A stretch of DNA of 64,000 nt, taken from the NCBI GenBank assembly GCA_963920635.1, contig OY987301.1, positions 13,856,501 through 13,920,500 on the forward strand, read 5' to 3'. Of this stretch, positions 33,810 to 45,300 are shown piece by piece. Numbering within the stretch: the first letter of the stretch is position 1; each line of letters starts with the position of its first letter. The notes under the pieces were generated by a model. That model saw nothing but the letters and a program-made list of their open reading frames with translations. It ran no database searches and was not told the DNA's origin. A program made the translations under genes and the position numbers. This stretch comes from Pseudeuparius sepicola (lineage: Eukaryota > Arthropoda > Insecta > Coleoptera > Anthribidae).

Positions 33810-34829
33810 CACATCAGAATAAATGGAATGAAACTTGGCTAATATTATATAATATTATAGATTTTTATACACGTGGCATTTGATATATCGTTTTGTTTGT
33901 TCTCTGACAATAAGGACAGGGTGGCTGGTAAAAGCTAAGGCCGATCAGACAGGCATCAGACAGGCAGTCATTTTTATATTAATTTGTCCTTGAAGCAACT
34001 TCATGCATTAAATCATAAAGAAATTGTCAATGTAAAACAAGCTTACAGTTCGGTCAGAGTTACTTGGGGACTGCCTCCTGAGTGCCCAACCAAAAAAAAA
34101 AACAGGATCAAGTTCAGATCAACTTTTAAATGGGCATTATTGCACATAGTACATAGTGTCAACCCAAGTGTGTTTTCGGTGTTTGTTTTTAAAATTACTA
34201 GGTTTTTCAAAAAACAATGCTCAATTCAAATACATTATATTGCTCATATTTGGACAAAAAAATCAGCCAAATCTGATGTCCCGTTTGCAAAAACAATATA
34301 CTTATGATGTTTTTGTCTTTACACTTGTAATAATTAATATTGATCTATACCTACCTACTAATAGACTACATTATAAATTGCAAGAGAAACAATTTTTCTT
34401 GAAATCAGCAGTGAAGTGTCTCAAAATCTTCATTAAAAGTTCAGAAATCGGCACTGAAGTAGCTCATTTTTATATGATTTTTTTCAATAAGTAGGCCTTG
34501 GCGAGATGTAAACATCAAACGTCAGACGCGGAGCCATCGCCCGTCAAAAGTGACCAAATATTCAAAACCCGGCCGATAAATCCCATTTAACTTTTCGTAC
34601 ACCTTATATCAGCACAATCTTTCAGTATAAATATTTTAGTTGAATATGAATCTATTTTCCATGGAGGCTGCACAACAAGCAGCAGTTTGGATTTTCTATC
34701 AGAAAGTGCCGTGTCTCGCCATACTTGACCTAGGTAGAGCAATCGTCAAATTCAAGCAAATTCAATAAAACTTTATTACCGATTTCAAAAAATTGTTATT
34801 TATGTACCAAGGCACTGAAGTTCAACTTT
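33810..34829. repeat. Dispersed repeat 1b and flanks
   Basis: Contains the second copy of the repeat seen at 32780-32900 (here about 34195-34306). The remaining sequence shows nothing further. Confidence 0.5.
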
Positions 34830-34865
34830 TTATTACTCATGTGGAATTTAGTTGCCGAGGCAAAT

Positions 34866-35999
34866 AAACCACTAACAACACTATGTGTTAAAACCACTTA
34901 TTTTCAACTAGAAAATGAATTTTACCAGCAGGAATTTGGAATGGCTATGGGGTCTCCTTTATCATCATTCATAATCAATTTATTCATGGAAAATAAATTG
35001 ACTAGATATGTTCACCAATCTAATGTTTGGTGGAGATATGTAGATGACATATATTTGTTATATGGAAACATGAAGTAGATGATTTAAATTCATTATTAAA
35101 TTTTATAAACTCACAAGAACCTTCTATTAAGTTTACCTTAGAAACTGAAAATAATAATTTATTACCTTTCTTAGATGTTTCTGTACAGAAATCAGATAGT
35201 ATAGAAACTAGTGTCTATAGAAAACCAACACATACTAAAAGATATCTCCATTTCAACTCCAATCATCATATTAGTGTTAAAAAAGGAGTAATTAAAAGTT
35301 TGTATAACAGGGCTAGAACGATTTGTTCTAATAACACAAAATTTGAGGAGGAAATTAAACATATAAAATATGTTCTTGAGAAGAATAGTTATCCTATTGA
35401 AATTGTTGAACAAGTTTTTCAGGATTGCCAACAAAATAACAATGCTAATAGAATTAGAGAAATAAATCTGGTGGAACGACCAGTAAATTTAATTATTCCT
35501 TATACTCCCGGACTATCAGATAAGCTAAAATGCATAGGCAATCTTTTTAATGTCAGAACAGTATTTAAAACCAAAAATACACTAAGATCGATGCTAGTTA
35601 AAACGAAACCATTTAAGGAGGTACAAAGTTCAAAAAATTGCATTTATAAAATTCCTTGTGAATGTGGAAAGTTCTATGTTGGGGAGACTTGTAGCGTTGG
35701 GTGAAGATTCAGTCAACGCTTGTAGGCCATTTAACGTTCGTTTAAAAGAACATAAAAATTATATCAGGCAAAATCAAATTTCTAAGTCAAAAATATGTGA
35801 ACATTCTTTTAATAACAATCATTGGATATTGTGGGATAGTTCCAAACCAATTCTGAAAGAAGAAGTAGGAAATAGACGAAAAATTAAAGAATCTGCATTT
35901 ATTCTAGGAAATACGGACAACTCTGTTGCTGAATGTTCAGTGGAATTCAGTAAAATATTATTGCCACTTACTCAAAGAGAAATTAGTATAGATAATTAG
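34866..35999 (+). pseudogene. Penelope-like RT/GIY-YIG protein, broken
   Basis: Frame 1 (to 35078) holds TYFQLEN, the GMAMGSPLSS box and the catalytic WRYVDDIY motif. A 1-nt shift near 35066 moves to a second frame with LLPFLDVSV and the Penelope hallmark YRKPTHTKRYLHFNSNHH, then a K-rich linker and CIYKIPCECGKFYVGET, the GIY-YIG-type start preceded by the Penelope Cys pair. At 35695 a 24-bp palindrome plus a 7-bp duplication (31 bp in all) throws the frame. The third frame resumes with RPFNVRLKEHK and runs to a stop at 35999. Such proteins act in target-primed reverse transcription. This copy is inactive. Confidence 0.85.
35688..35725. repeat. 24-bp palindromic insertion between 7-bp direct repeats
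   Basis: CTTGTAG occurs at 35688-35694 and 35719-35725. Between them lies CGTTGGGTGAA-GA-TTCAGTCAACG, with arms matching at 9 of 11 positions. Copy B reads straight through (GGGGAGAGTTGTGGGCC near 46413), so it supplies the empty site. Confidence 0.85.
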
Positions 36000-36413
36000 A
36001 TAGAACACAGGGTACAATATCAGGCAGGTGGCTAGGTTATTGTTTTTGTTGTCATGACATTTTAACCTGAAATTTATTAATCTGTCACTCCACTTTGACG
36101 TGGCATGATCTTTGAGAAAGGAGGAAGATTTATTCTCCGAAAGCTCAGAAAACAAATTTGTTGAAGTTATTTTGTGAGTTACACGTTTAAAGTTGCATTC
36201 ATTCACTGTTAAGAATTTATGAATTTTCCAGGTAACTTGAAGAAGTTGCCTTTCGATCAGTTTGGTGGCGAAAAACCCAATTAAAAACTAAATGGATCTA
36301 TTTGCGCCACAAATAAATTTTAGAAAATACCAAAGGTAGTTCCTTACCACCGGCAACGTCCCGCGACGGTGCAGACTCCACCAAATGTTCTTCTTCTTCT
36401 CACAGTTTGATAC

Positions 36414-37046
36414 TATACCCCGATTACTGTAAGAAGTCCCGATTTTGTCAGATGACATTCTCCACAAAATCCCTAGGAATTTTGTTAACCATGGGTATAA
36501 CATTGGTATAATGTGTCTCAACCAGTTAATGACGTCTCTCATTGATTTATGATGTGAAAAGTTGCCCAAGTGATACGAAAAAAAGAAAATAATAAAATAA
36601 TAACCCTATTGCAATCAGGTTTATGCCTCTACAAATAAAAATAACTACGACTACAACTAATTTTAATAATAATTTCAAACGTCATGGAAACACTTTCGTT
36701 TTGGTATTTTGGTATAATCAGCTACTCGCGGCTGCGTCTGTGGTGCGACTGGTGCGTACTCAGGCAAATTTTATTTCGGTGTTGTGAAGTGACCGTGAAG
36801 GTTTTCCGGATCGTTCAAAAGGGTTCAAACTTTGGGCATTGAAAATATTCGTGGGTTTTCTACGTTTCGTGAGTTTTTCCGTTATCTGTGTTGTTCTTGT
36901 TCGTGTTATTAGTAGTTATTCATTGTGCAAATGAGCTCGTTACTGACCTGAACTTATGACCCGGTTGCTGCATTAATGCCAACTTAGGATGGCGAAATTA
37001 CCAATTGACAGTCCCAGTAAGGACTTCTTAAAATAATTTGACTATA
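36414..37046. repeat. Dispersed 640-bp repeat, copy 1
   Basis: Nearly identical, same orientation, to 41455-42091. It starts TATACCCCGATTACTG and ends ...ACTATAG. Near the 3' end an ATG GCG AAA frame encodes the same 15 residues plus stop (MAKLPIDSPSKDFLK) in both copies. It may be the 5' UTR and ORF start of a larger element. No target duplication is obvious. This copy lies about 100 bp downstream of Penelope copy A. Confidence 0.85.
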
Positions 37047-37389
37047 GCGGCGTATCAGAAGAGGTAACGCAGTTACCCAAAGTCGAAAACAAGCGAATAC
37101 CGACACATTTTCGCCAATTCACGTGTAAATATTACCAACTTAAATTTGGGCTTCCCCCCCCCCCCCCCTTCCTTCCAAGTCGTCGAAGTTTCTAACCTTC
37201 CTATAAAGAAACATTGCCATCGATCGATTTTTGACAGCGGCAAAGAGCGCGTGCGCACAAAATTCTTGCGGCGGAAATACGATAAGCGTTGCCACATGTT
37301 TGTCCTGATAGTAACGGACATTTTTGTATTTTAAATCGGTGTATTAGCCCATTATATTCCGCTCCAGACAGCCTCCGCTCCGTGTAAAT

Positions 37390-37740
37390 AATAAACAAAC
37401 CCTCGTTCCCTTTGTCGCGCACCGGCCGCCGCATAACACGGCGGCCCCGCTAATGGTCGCGTCTACTAAAATAAGAGGAGCGCGTCGGGCGCCCGTGGCG
37501 CGAGCGTGTATTTTTAGCCCGGGCCGTTGGGTTTTTTGCGCGCCGGGGCATTAGCGCACTATTTCAACCCGAGAGGTAGTAATGAGCCGCGGAACGACCT
37601 GCACGGCCTTGCGCCAGCCAAGGTCACCCGCCGGCGACGGGCGGCGCGCACCTCCGATTGTGCGTGGTGCGACCCCGCGGCGGACCGCGGCCCCGGGAGC
37701 GGTCCTTGGGGAACACCGCCGGCCAGAGGCCGTAGATAAG
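37390..37740. promoter_or_regulatory. CpG-dense island 2
   Basis: Strongly GC/CpG-rich with AT cores (GCTAATGG, TACTAAAATAAG, GTATTTTTAG) and a nuclear-receptor half site CCAAGGTCA at 37618-37626, matching the FTZ-F1/ERR consensus. Overlapping frames on both strands have no domains. It may be a promoter or enhancer of a developmental gene. Confidence 0.4.
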
Positions 37741-38002
37741 GCGGTTCACCCCCCCCCCCCCTTCGCGGGGACCTATATAATATGGGAATTGGGTATATGG
37801 GGCCACCTCGAAATAAACTTCTATGCCTGCCTAGGTGTATGTACATATATTCTATAGACATAATGTGGGCCCTCGAAAGGACATTGATAATTTATAGGAT
37901 GTGGTAAAAACTTGTAAGCACTAACTCATATTTTTACTTCCACATCACTCAAGTGCTGATAAGTGTGTGTCCATATTTTCTATAAAAGAAAAAAGAGTAC
38001 AA

Positions 38003-38190
38003 CTTCTTAATTGCTGGAAAACTTTTTTCTGCTGATGGACTTTGGGAAAAACAATTAAACTACTAAACTGCTAGACTCATTCAGCTGAATGAGTCTAGCA
38101 GTTTAATTGTTTTTCCCCAAGTCCATCAGCAGAAAAAGTTTTCCACATAACTACACTGGACAAAAAAAAACCTCCCTCTTCTTAATTGCT
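38003..38190. repeat. Long palindrome inside a 13-bp direct repeat
   Basis: A palindrome with arms of about 60 bp spans 38016-38144, centred on CAGCTG at 38082-38087; the left arm has a small extra ACTACTAA duplication. CTTCTTAATTGCT occurs immediately left (38003-38015) and again at 38178-38190. The intervening 162 bp may be a single insertion with a 13-bp target duplication. Confidence 0.75.
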
Positions 38191-38906
38191 ACATATTTAA
38201 ATAAATAAATATGGATCCATAATAGGGTACTTGACAATATTTTTAATTGCTCCAAAATCGTACTCAGTTTACAGTAATAATTATTGAAACAACGGCTTTT
38301 AACCCTTATTTTAAAGACAAATTTGCACAATTTTCTTCGGGCTGAAATCCACAGTTTCGTCGTTTTATTGTCTAGAACGCCAAACGTGGCAACCTCTGTG
38401 TCTGTCAGGAAAAACGGCATTGCAATGTTGCCGATGCCCGTTTGCAATAATTCGTGGAACAAATGCAAATTTTTCTTTTCTATTCAAATGTCTCCAGCTT
38501 ACCTATGAATACGTATCTATTATTTAATGTATTGCAACCTTTAAGCTTTATCTAATGCAATTGCACACAAAAATGTTGTCACATAAATACTTACACTTAA
38601 TACTTAATACACATGATACTTTGGTTAAAGTGTGTGTATATGGAACATATACGATAAATATTCAGACGTCAATAATGCGGAAATATTTGCGTATGTGGCA
38701 ACGCCACACGCGTCATTCCCTATGCCGCTCAATCAAAACTTTTTATCAAGTTTAGAAAATTTCATCAAGTAGGTTTTTTTACAAAGAAAAAGTTACCACG
38801 TTAACTTTACGTACCTAATATTTTTTCTAATATTAAGTTACTTTGAATTATTGTCACTCATTTAAACTGTATGACCTTGATAATTTGAAAAAAATACTCT
38901 CAGAAC
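38191..38906. other. Unannotated DNA
   Basis: Short frames on both strands (up to 105 codons at 38151-38468, minus) without recognisable domains. No repeats. Confidence 0.35.
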
Positions 38907-40038
38907 TACAGTGTGTTCCAATTTGATACTGGATACCTCAGAAATACATGAAGGGCAAAGAAAACAAATGGTCTCTATTTTTTTATTGGTAGTCCCAAGG
39001 GAGAGTATCTCGTAGGCGTATTTGGATGGGGTAATTATTTCATGGCCTGCTAGGATTATTTAAAATAGCAAATTTTCAAGAAACCCTATTAGGGTTTTTT
39101 TACAACAAAATGTTATTAAGAAAACTTGTTCAGAATAAAAAACTGAGTTGATTTGCAAAATTTCAGAAGTCTAGGCCTACTTTGATTTTTAGCTTTTTCG
39201 CCTTTTTTTCCACTTTTTTCTTAGAAATGTGTCCTTTCTGGAACTTTTACGTCAACATATTATTAAGAAAACTTGATTATCGTGGAAAAATAAAATTTTG
39301 ACGTGAAAGCTCCAGAAAGGACACTTTTTTAAGAAAGAGTGAGAGATAAATCTAAAAATCAAAGTAGGCCTAGACTTTTGAAATTTTGCGAATCCACTCA
39401 GTTTTTCATTCCGAACAAGTTTTCTTAATAATATTTTGTCGTAAAAAATCCCTAATGGGGTTTCTTGAAAATTTGCTATTTTAAAAAATCATAGCAGGCC
39501 ATGAAATAATTACCCCATCCAAATACCATCGTCTACGAGATACTCTCCCTTGGGACCCCCGATAAAAAAAAATAGGAACCATTTGTTTTCCTTGCTCTTC
39601 AATATATTTCTGAGGTGTCCAGTATCAAATTGGGACACACCACGGGCGTAGTCAAGGGGGGGGTTTCGAGGGTTCAAACCCCCCCCCCCCCCCGAAATAA
39701 GCAAAATATTACCTAATATTATACCGAAAAAATACGAGGAGTGAAGAGTTAAATTATTATTACGTTTGAATATATTATGTAGTAATAGTAGCGCCTAGCG
39801 CCATCTTTTGACGAGAGGCAGACGCAGTTGCAGCCGAACTATTTTGTATTGTAGGGACACTTTGCGTTGTTTCTCGATTATTCGCCATGCCCCTAGGTCG
39901 AAATGAAACTCGAAGCGAATAAAAGTGAAAAGTGGTGAACGAATAGTGAAGAGAATTAAGTGTACCGTGTTATAAGTGAGTAATTTTAGTGCGCTGTTAT
40001 TCGAATCGTGAATCGTGAATCATTATTACTGTCGAAAA

Positions 40039-40206
40039 ATGGAGGGGAAAAAAAGGAAGGGTGATAAACTTAAAGGTATGGACTACTGGAAAAAGTGGTG
40101 TAGTCAAGGTCAAGGGGTTTCTAATAAAGAAACAAATTTGGATTTAGCTATCAAAGCTTCAGCTACCTTGCATGCTGATAAGAAGACTGCCTACCCCGAA
40201 ATCTAG
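40039..40206 (+). pseudogene. hAT transposase N-terminal remnant, copy 2
   Basis: MEGKK start, KGMDYWKKWCSQGQG, ending AYPEI then stop at the same deletion junction as copy 1. Only a few residues differ. Confidence 0.7.
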
Positions 40207-40271
40207 TTTGGAATGCCTATAGATATGTGCGATAAAAACCTTTATCCTAATATTTACACATTACTACAATC

Positions 40272-40472
40272 TTGGCTACCATTCCTATATCCACTGCTAC
40301 CCCAGAAAGGTCTTTCTCGAGCCTAAGGAGACTGAAAAACTATTTACGAAACACTACAAGTGAAAACAGACTTAATGGTTTGGCTCTAATGAACATTCAC
40401 TATGGAACAGAAATTCATGCAGATGAAGTAGTGGATATATTTAAAAGAAAAAGCCGAAGATTTCTTCTTTAA
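40272..40472 (+). pseudogene. hAT transposase C-terminal fragment, copy 2
   Basis: ATIPISTATPERSFSSLRRLK and RLNGLALMNIHYG, the hAT dimerisation block, nearly identical to copy 1. A small difference upstream (near 40270) separates it from the preceding frame. No catalytic core. Confidence 0.82.
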
Positions 40473-40674
40473 TGGTTTTAGATTTAGCGCAGAGGAACGA
40501 AATTAATTTATCCATTTCATTTAAAGTTAAGAACTTTATAAATATGTCGTAGTTTTTCGGATGAATATATAGATATTAAATTTCATGTAAGTATATTTTT
40601 GTTGTTTTATTTACTTCTCAAACTAAGCCCCCCCCCAAAACTAAATCCTGGCTACGCCCGTGGGACACACTGTA

Positions 40675-41454
40675 TATGACACAGTCTCACACACGGAATA
40701 ACTATAGTATCCCTATAAACATAGGATAGATTATAGATCTATGAGTCCCGTGATGTAGGATGATATCAGTTATGGCTTTTCTAACGTTCATTTAACGACA
40801 GCACATAATGGCCCTGTCAAAGTAATAAACCCCGTTTAAAAAGTTTTAATAGATGTACCGGAAAATATCCTTAATTACAATTTTCTTAAAAGTTCTCGTA
40901 ATGAATTTCGCATAATTATCTCCTAAGTATAAATCTTATTATTTTATGAAATTACTATATTAAATTACTGGATGTTTACGTTCAAATGGAGATACTTCTA
41001 ATTTCCTCCAAGTTTATTTGACGAGGAAACAATTCATATTCTCAGGCATAAAGTAGCATGGCATGTAACGTATGTAGGAAATCATAATTATTAAGGTAAT
41101 ATTCTGGGGAATATTAATGTTTTTAAAGATTTTAAAATCGTGTAAGGACATGGTAGCGAAACAAGAGCAGGTAAAGAAGGACCCAGTCCAGTTAAATTTA
41201 TTGAAATTTTGATAAACGAGTGCTTTATATGAGGAAACAAAATCCTGAAACTATTAATCAATTTGTATGATTGGTATCTGAGATATACAGGGCTAAATGT
41301 TCTTACAAAAATGAATAAAAAATCGCAAATAAAAATATGTCACTAAAGAAAATGCGATATTTTAAAAAACATCCTGTATTTTTAAACAAGTCAAGATATC
41401 AAAAGCATAGTTGTCATCTTTCATCTAGGCTCATAAATCCAACCATAGACACCT
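40675..41454. other. Unannotated AT-rich DNA
   Basis: No gene or repeat supported. Confidence 0.4.
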
Positions 41455-42091
41455 TATACCCCGATTACTGTAAGAAGTCCCGATTTTGTCAGATGACATT
41501 CTCCCCAAAATCCCTAGGAATTTTTTGTTAACCATGGGTATAACTTTGGTATATGTGTCTCAACTAGTTAATGACGTCGCTCATTGATTTATGATGTGAA
41601 AAGATACCCAAGTGATACGAAAAAAAGAAGATAATAAATTAAAAACCCTATTGCAATCGCGATTATACGGCTACAATTAAAAATAACTATGACTACAACT
41701 CATTTTAATAATAATTTCAAACGTCATGAAAAGACTTTCATTTTGGTATTTTGGTATAATCGCCTACTTGCGATAGCGTCTATGGTGCGTACTCCAGGCA
41801 AATTTTATTTCGGTGTTGTGAAAGTGACAGTGAAGGTTTTCCGGATCGTTCAAAAGGGTTCAAACATTGGGCAGTGAAAATATTCGCGGGTTTTGTACGT
41901 TTCGTGAGTTTTACCGTTATCTATGTTGTTCTTGTTCGTGTTATTAGTAGTAATTCATTGTGCAAATAGGCTCGTTACTGACCTGCACTTATGAGCCGGT
42001 TGCATTTTTTGCTGCTTTGATGCCAACTTAGGATGGCGAAATTACCAATTGACAGTCCCAGTAAGGACTTCTTAAAATAATGTTACTATAG
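41455..42091. repeat. Dispersed 640-bp repeat, copy 2
   Basis: Second copy of 36414-37046 with small indels, including the loss of a short CGACTGGTG segment and an added TTTTTTGCTG near the 3' end. The 15-codon MAKLPIDSPSKDFLK frame is preserved. Confidence 0.85.
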
Positions 42092-42900
42092 CTACTAATA
42101 GTTTTTGCCTACCTGTTCCGGAAATATGAGAACACCACTAAAAGCTTCCAATTAGACACCCTGTGCAACATTTTTTTATGTAATTGCGCGCTGACTTATT
42201 TATTATAAAAGCACTTTAAACCATTTTCCTGCTCGAGTTTCGGCAAATTACACAAATAAAATTTATTTCATTTTTCCAGAAAAAAACATAAAACTTCATC
42301 CAAAATTTTACTAAATAAGACCGGGGTCTTTTTTACTTTTAGTTGTCCTTTCCGCAAGTAAAATATTTGAAGTATTGTTCAACATACAGGATGTTCCGGA
42401 ATTGGTGGGAAGTATTGCAACGGAGCATTCTTGTACCAAAAATAAGACGATTTTTTCTTGCAAAAATATGTGTCCTGTATACCTATATATACCAATAAAA
42501 TATGTGTCCTGTATACATATCTGTAGATTACCCCTTTTTTATACAACTCTACCCTTATTGTATTTTAAACTATATTTTTGTATCCGTTGCTGAATTTTTG
42601 TTTTGTAAAGTTGGCAAAGATTAGATTGTGTGCCTTTACATTTTGGAAAAACCCATTCGGTGGAATAATAGAAAACAACAAAAAATTGGCAGGTTACCGA
42701 ATTTATCAGTTTATTCATTTCTTTATCTCTTATGAATGCTAAGTGGTCAGTCTGAATGGATTCGTTTTTTTCTTTATTGACATGATAGCTTAAAATAATA
42801 ACTGCTCCTTTCCTATCTTAATAGTTGCTAATAATTCGTATGTACCTAAAACAAGCCCATTCCCTCCCATTTCAGGAATGTTATTGGAGTTCTACCAGAT
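42092..42900. other. AT-rich DNA with MITE-like tips
   Basis: A TACAGGATGTTCCGG tip near 42384 and two GTGTCCTGTATAC words near 42470 and 42505. No full element delimited and no genes. Confidence 0.35.
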
Positions 42901-43419
42901 TTGCGTTGGCGACTTAGAGAACTCAATTGTCATCTAATCTATAAACCACAAGCACACAAGCACACACCAATCCAATATGGCAAGGGTGTGTTACAAGGCA
43001 CAGATCATGACCCAACCTGCCATCCTTCATTTTCCCACCAACGAGGCGGGCAAAACGAATGTAACTGCTGTGGGTGTTGCAGGTATATCTTTATCCCGGG
43101 TTCGAATAACTTTTATTGTTTCCCGAATTTTACGGCCCTGTTATATTTGCTTTCACCTTATATTGCCGCGTTAAATAAATCGCCTGTCTTGAAATGTAAC
43201 CGGCCCACACAGTCGACGAACTCCGAATGGGATGTCCATAAGAGATTTTCTGAAAAATTGCCAACCACTTATCTCTGGGAACGTTTTATTATCGCCCACG
43301 TGTTACCAAATTTTGATGGTGTTCGGTTTTGTGGAGTTTGTTGCGACACCTCGTTTGATATCAGGGAATTTGTTGAGATGATTAATTTCTTACAATTTAT
43401 CACGTATATTCAGAGATAA
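42901..43419 (+). other. Unclassified 172-codon frame over GC-richer DNA
   Basis: An open frame starting MRWRLRELN and ending FITYIQR, with a Cys-rich patch (ECNCCGCCR) near its middle. I recognise no domain. Overlapping frames are also open, and the DNA resembles the other repeat-free, balanced patches. Either a regulatory element or a lineage-specific exon is possible; the evidence for coding is weak. Confidence 0.25.
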
Positions 43420-44440
43420 CTGCGATAATTGACTAAAATAAAAGCACCGGATGGGATAGTATGCAAAGAAAAACTAATTATTATCGACTACAGACATATG
43501 AATGCTATATATGCTATGTTATACGTGCAGGAATATCTTTATGACGTACCTACGTATATATAGTCTATGCAAGAAGTTGATTGATTTCTTACCTCGTGGA
43601 CTCGCGAGTGGTTACAATGCTGGAATAACTACGTAGCAAGAGTTAGCAAATGCTACGGGCCTACAGGTCCAGCGCCTTGGGGCTAGCAACCAACATACTT
43701 TCAATCAGAAGAACTGTTGTGTAGTTCTTTCTAAAATATGAACACCACATGCTTATGCGTGGTGGACGCGGTCTTTTGAAAAATAATTGCCAACATCGAC
43801 GCATCCATAGCGGTTCCTCAACTGCCAACGTTAAGAGGCCAACGATAAAGACAGGCCACGGCGCTAACGCATAATCGCGTAGTCATGTGACCAACTTAGT
43901 CTATATAATGAAAGGCATTTTTGGAAATAAGTATAAAAAACAAATTTCGTAACAATTTGGCAAGTTTTCTTTCATCTATTACATTATTGGTTTTGTGCAT
44001 CCAAGCTTACTCTAATTGTTTTTCAAAATTTTCAACCTGCCTCAGCTGTTTTAGGCTGAGAGTTAAACGGCACTGCACTCACAATATTTTGGCACATTCT
44101 CCAAAATTGTTGGGACATCACCTTCCTTTAGCTTGGGTGATATTCTCTATAGGTATTTTTCTCCCACAACACATTTGTCCACTTTAATTGTTTCACTTTC
44201 TTGAAAATGTGTTAGCCACACATAGGTACTTAAGGGTTTTTTAGAAATTAAATCTCAGTTGGGATTTGACGAATCAATTTTTGGCGGAAATTTTCATCCC
44301 GAGGCAAAACAAATAATGTTTGTTATGGCGACACTTTCTTCCTGGCTTTTGTAATATGTATAAATATAATATAAACAAACCCAATATTTGGTATTTAGGT
44401 TATTTTTTACGAAATAAAAACGAAAACTAACCTCAGTAGG
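43420..44440. other. Unannotated DNA
   Basis: An 88-codon frame at 43921-44187 has no recognisable domain. Nothing else supported. Confidence 0.35.
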
Positions 44441-44445
44441 TATAC

Positions 44446-44940
44446 TGTAAGTTGACCGGCAGCGTGAAAGACCGAATAGAAACCGTATCAGGGCGTGGGT
44501 CGACAACGAAAATCCTCGAGTACTGATTTATTTCGCACAAGGTGAATCGTGAATACAATAAATACACAAACCCGAACGTGGTCAACGGGAACGGCTTCCA
44601 GCCACCCGGACCGTCTGAACTCGCGGATCTCCCGTAAGCAGTTCACCCTCTGTGCCTCAGGCTCCACTGTCCAATACTGTCCCATGTCCATAATAGTCCA
44701 TTCCTGGTCCCCTATTCTGTGGTTCGGGGGAGAATTCCCTTTACAGCGCTCACGCGTCGCGTCGGTGCGGGCGGCACCAATACTCTTGGACGCCAGGGTT
44801 CCCACCCAGAGGCCATAATAACACCTGGGCGGTTCCCCTCCGTCAGGACACATGCGCACTAGACACAAACTTGTTTCTAAAATATAAACTAAGACGTTTA
44901 AAAACACTTTAAACATTGAAAACTTCTCAAAACCCAAGCT
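44446..44940 (-). other. GC-richer segment with 149-codon minus-strand frame; possible LTR
   Basis: The minus-strand frame 44937-44488 is open for 149 codons, with no recognised domain. On the minus strand AATAAA occurs near 44528, and TG...CA-like ends (TGTGTCT near 44873, CTTACA near 44446) are present, but no target duplication is visible. A solo LTR or a host exon are both possible. Confidence 0.25.
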
Positions 44941-45044
44941 GCCGCTTTCAGTTATGTGACAAATGACATGTAACGTCGACTAAGATGGTCACGTGATTTT
45001 TGTGCGCCAGGGCCTGTCTTTATAGTAGGCCTTGCCAACATTAA

Positions 45045-45300
45045 GCATGACGATTTATCTGCGGCGTTCTTGATTCTGCGCGTCTGCCAAACGCAACGCG
45101 GCCTCCTTTATTTTTGTCTGGCCCGACTAGTAAGTCTAGTAACGCCGCCTTGACGCAGATTAATTGTTGCTGGGCTACCACGGCGGCGGCGGTTCCTCTG
45201 ACGTCTCCTGGATGTAGATCGGAGCGGAGATAGGCCGCGCCAGCGCGCCCCCTACCGGCGGAAAAACGGTGGCACACGTCCGATCGTAATTGGATCACGC
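45045..45300. promoter_or_regulatory. CpG-dense island 3
   Basis: GC/CpG-rich block with AT cores CCTTTATTTTTG and GATTAATTG near 45110-45165 and a (CGG)n stretch. Its texture matches the islands at 28830 and 37390. The minus-strand 85-codon frame has no domain. Confidence 0.38.

Larger units (their letters stand above)
34830..36310 (+). mobile_element. Penelope-like retroelement, copy A (5'-truncated)
   Basis: Carries a Penelope-type RT C-terminal half, a linker and a GIY-YIG endonuclease, then a 3' region ending in GGTGGCGAAAAACCCAATTA, shared with copy B at about 46675-46700. A GAGGAAGATTTATTCTCCGAA segment near 36120 resembles the hairpin word typical of Penelope-like 3' UTRs. It is 5'-truncated and has two frame changes, one caused by a small palindromic insertion. 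Confidence 0.85.
39641..40662 (+). mobile_element. Internally deleted hAT transposon, copy 2
   Basis: Same family as 2024-3149: ends CACGGGCGTAGTCAAGG and ...CCTGGCTACGCCCGTG. Perfect 8-bp duplications GGACACAC lie at 39633-39640 and 40663-40670. It inserted in the right tip of the palindromic element, 10 bp from its end. It shares copy 1's internal deletion junction. It lacks about 100 bp around copy 1's TATA box. Confidence 0.93.
38909..40672. mobile_element. Near-complete palindromic mariner-type element, split by hAT copy 2
   Basis: Tips CAGTGTGTTCCAATTTGAT (38909) and ...CAAATTGGGACACAC TG (ending 40672 after the insertion), flanked by TA (38907-38908, 40673-40674). Without the hAT the element is about 734 bp. 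Its halves pair over almost their whole length, including GGAGAGTATCTCGTAG near 39001 and its complement near 39534, and CTAGGCCTACTTTGATTTTT near 39172 and its complement near 39355. The centre is near 39270. It has no coding capacity and a strong potential hairpin RNA. Confidence 0.88.

Noticed and set aside
37527..37861. Gly/Arg/Pro-rich frames in CpG island 2
   Set aside because: Same reason as for island 1. They overlap one another on both strands.
43081..43110. tRNA B-box-like GGGTTCGAATAA
   Set aside because: No matching A box or cloverleaf can be built upstream.
44488..44937. 149-codon minus-strand frame as a confident exon
   Set aside because: No domain or splice context that I can defend. 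An LTR-like origin is equally possible, so it is left as unclassified.
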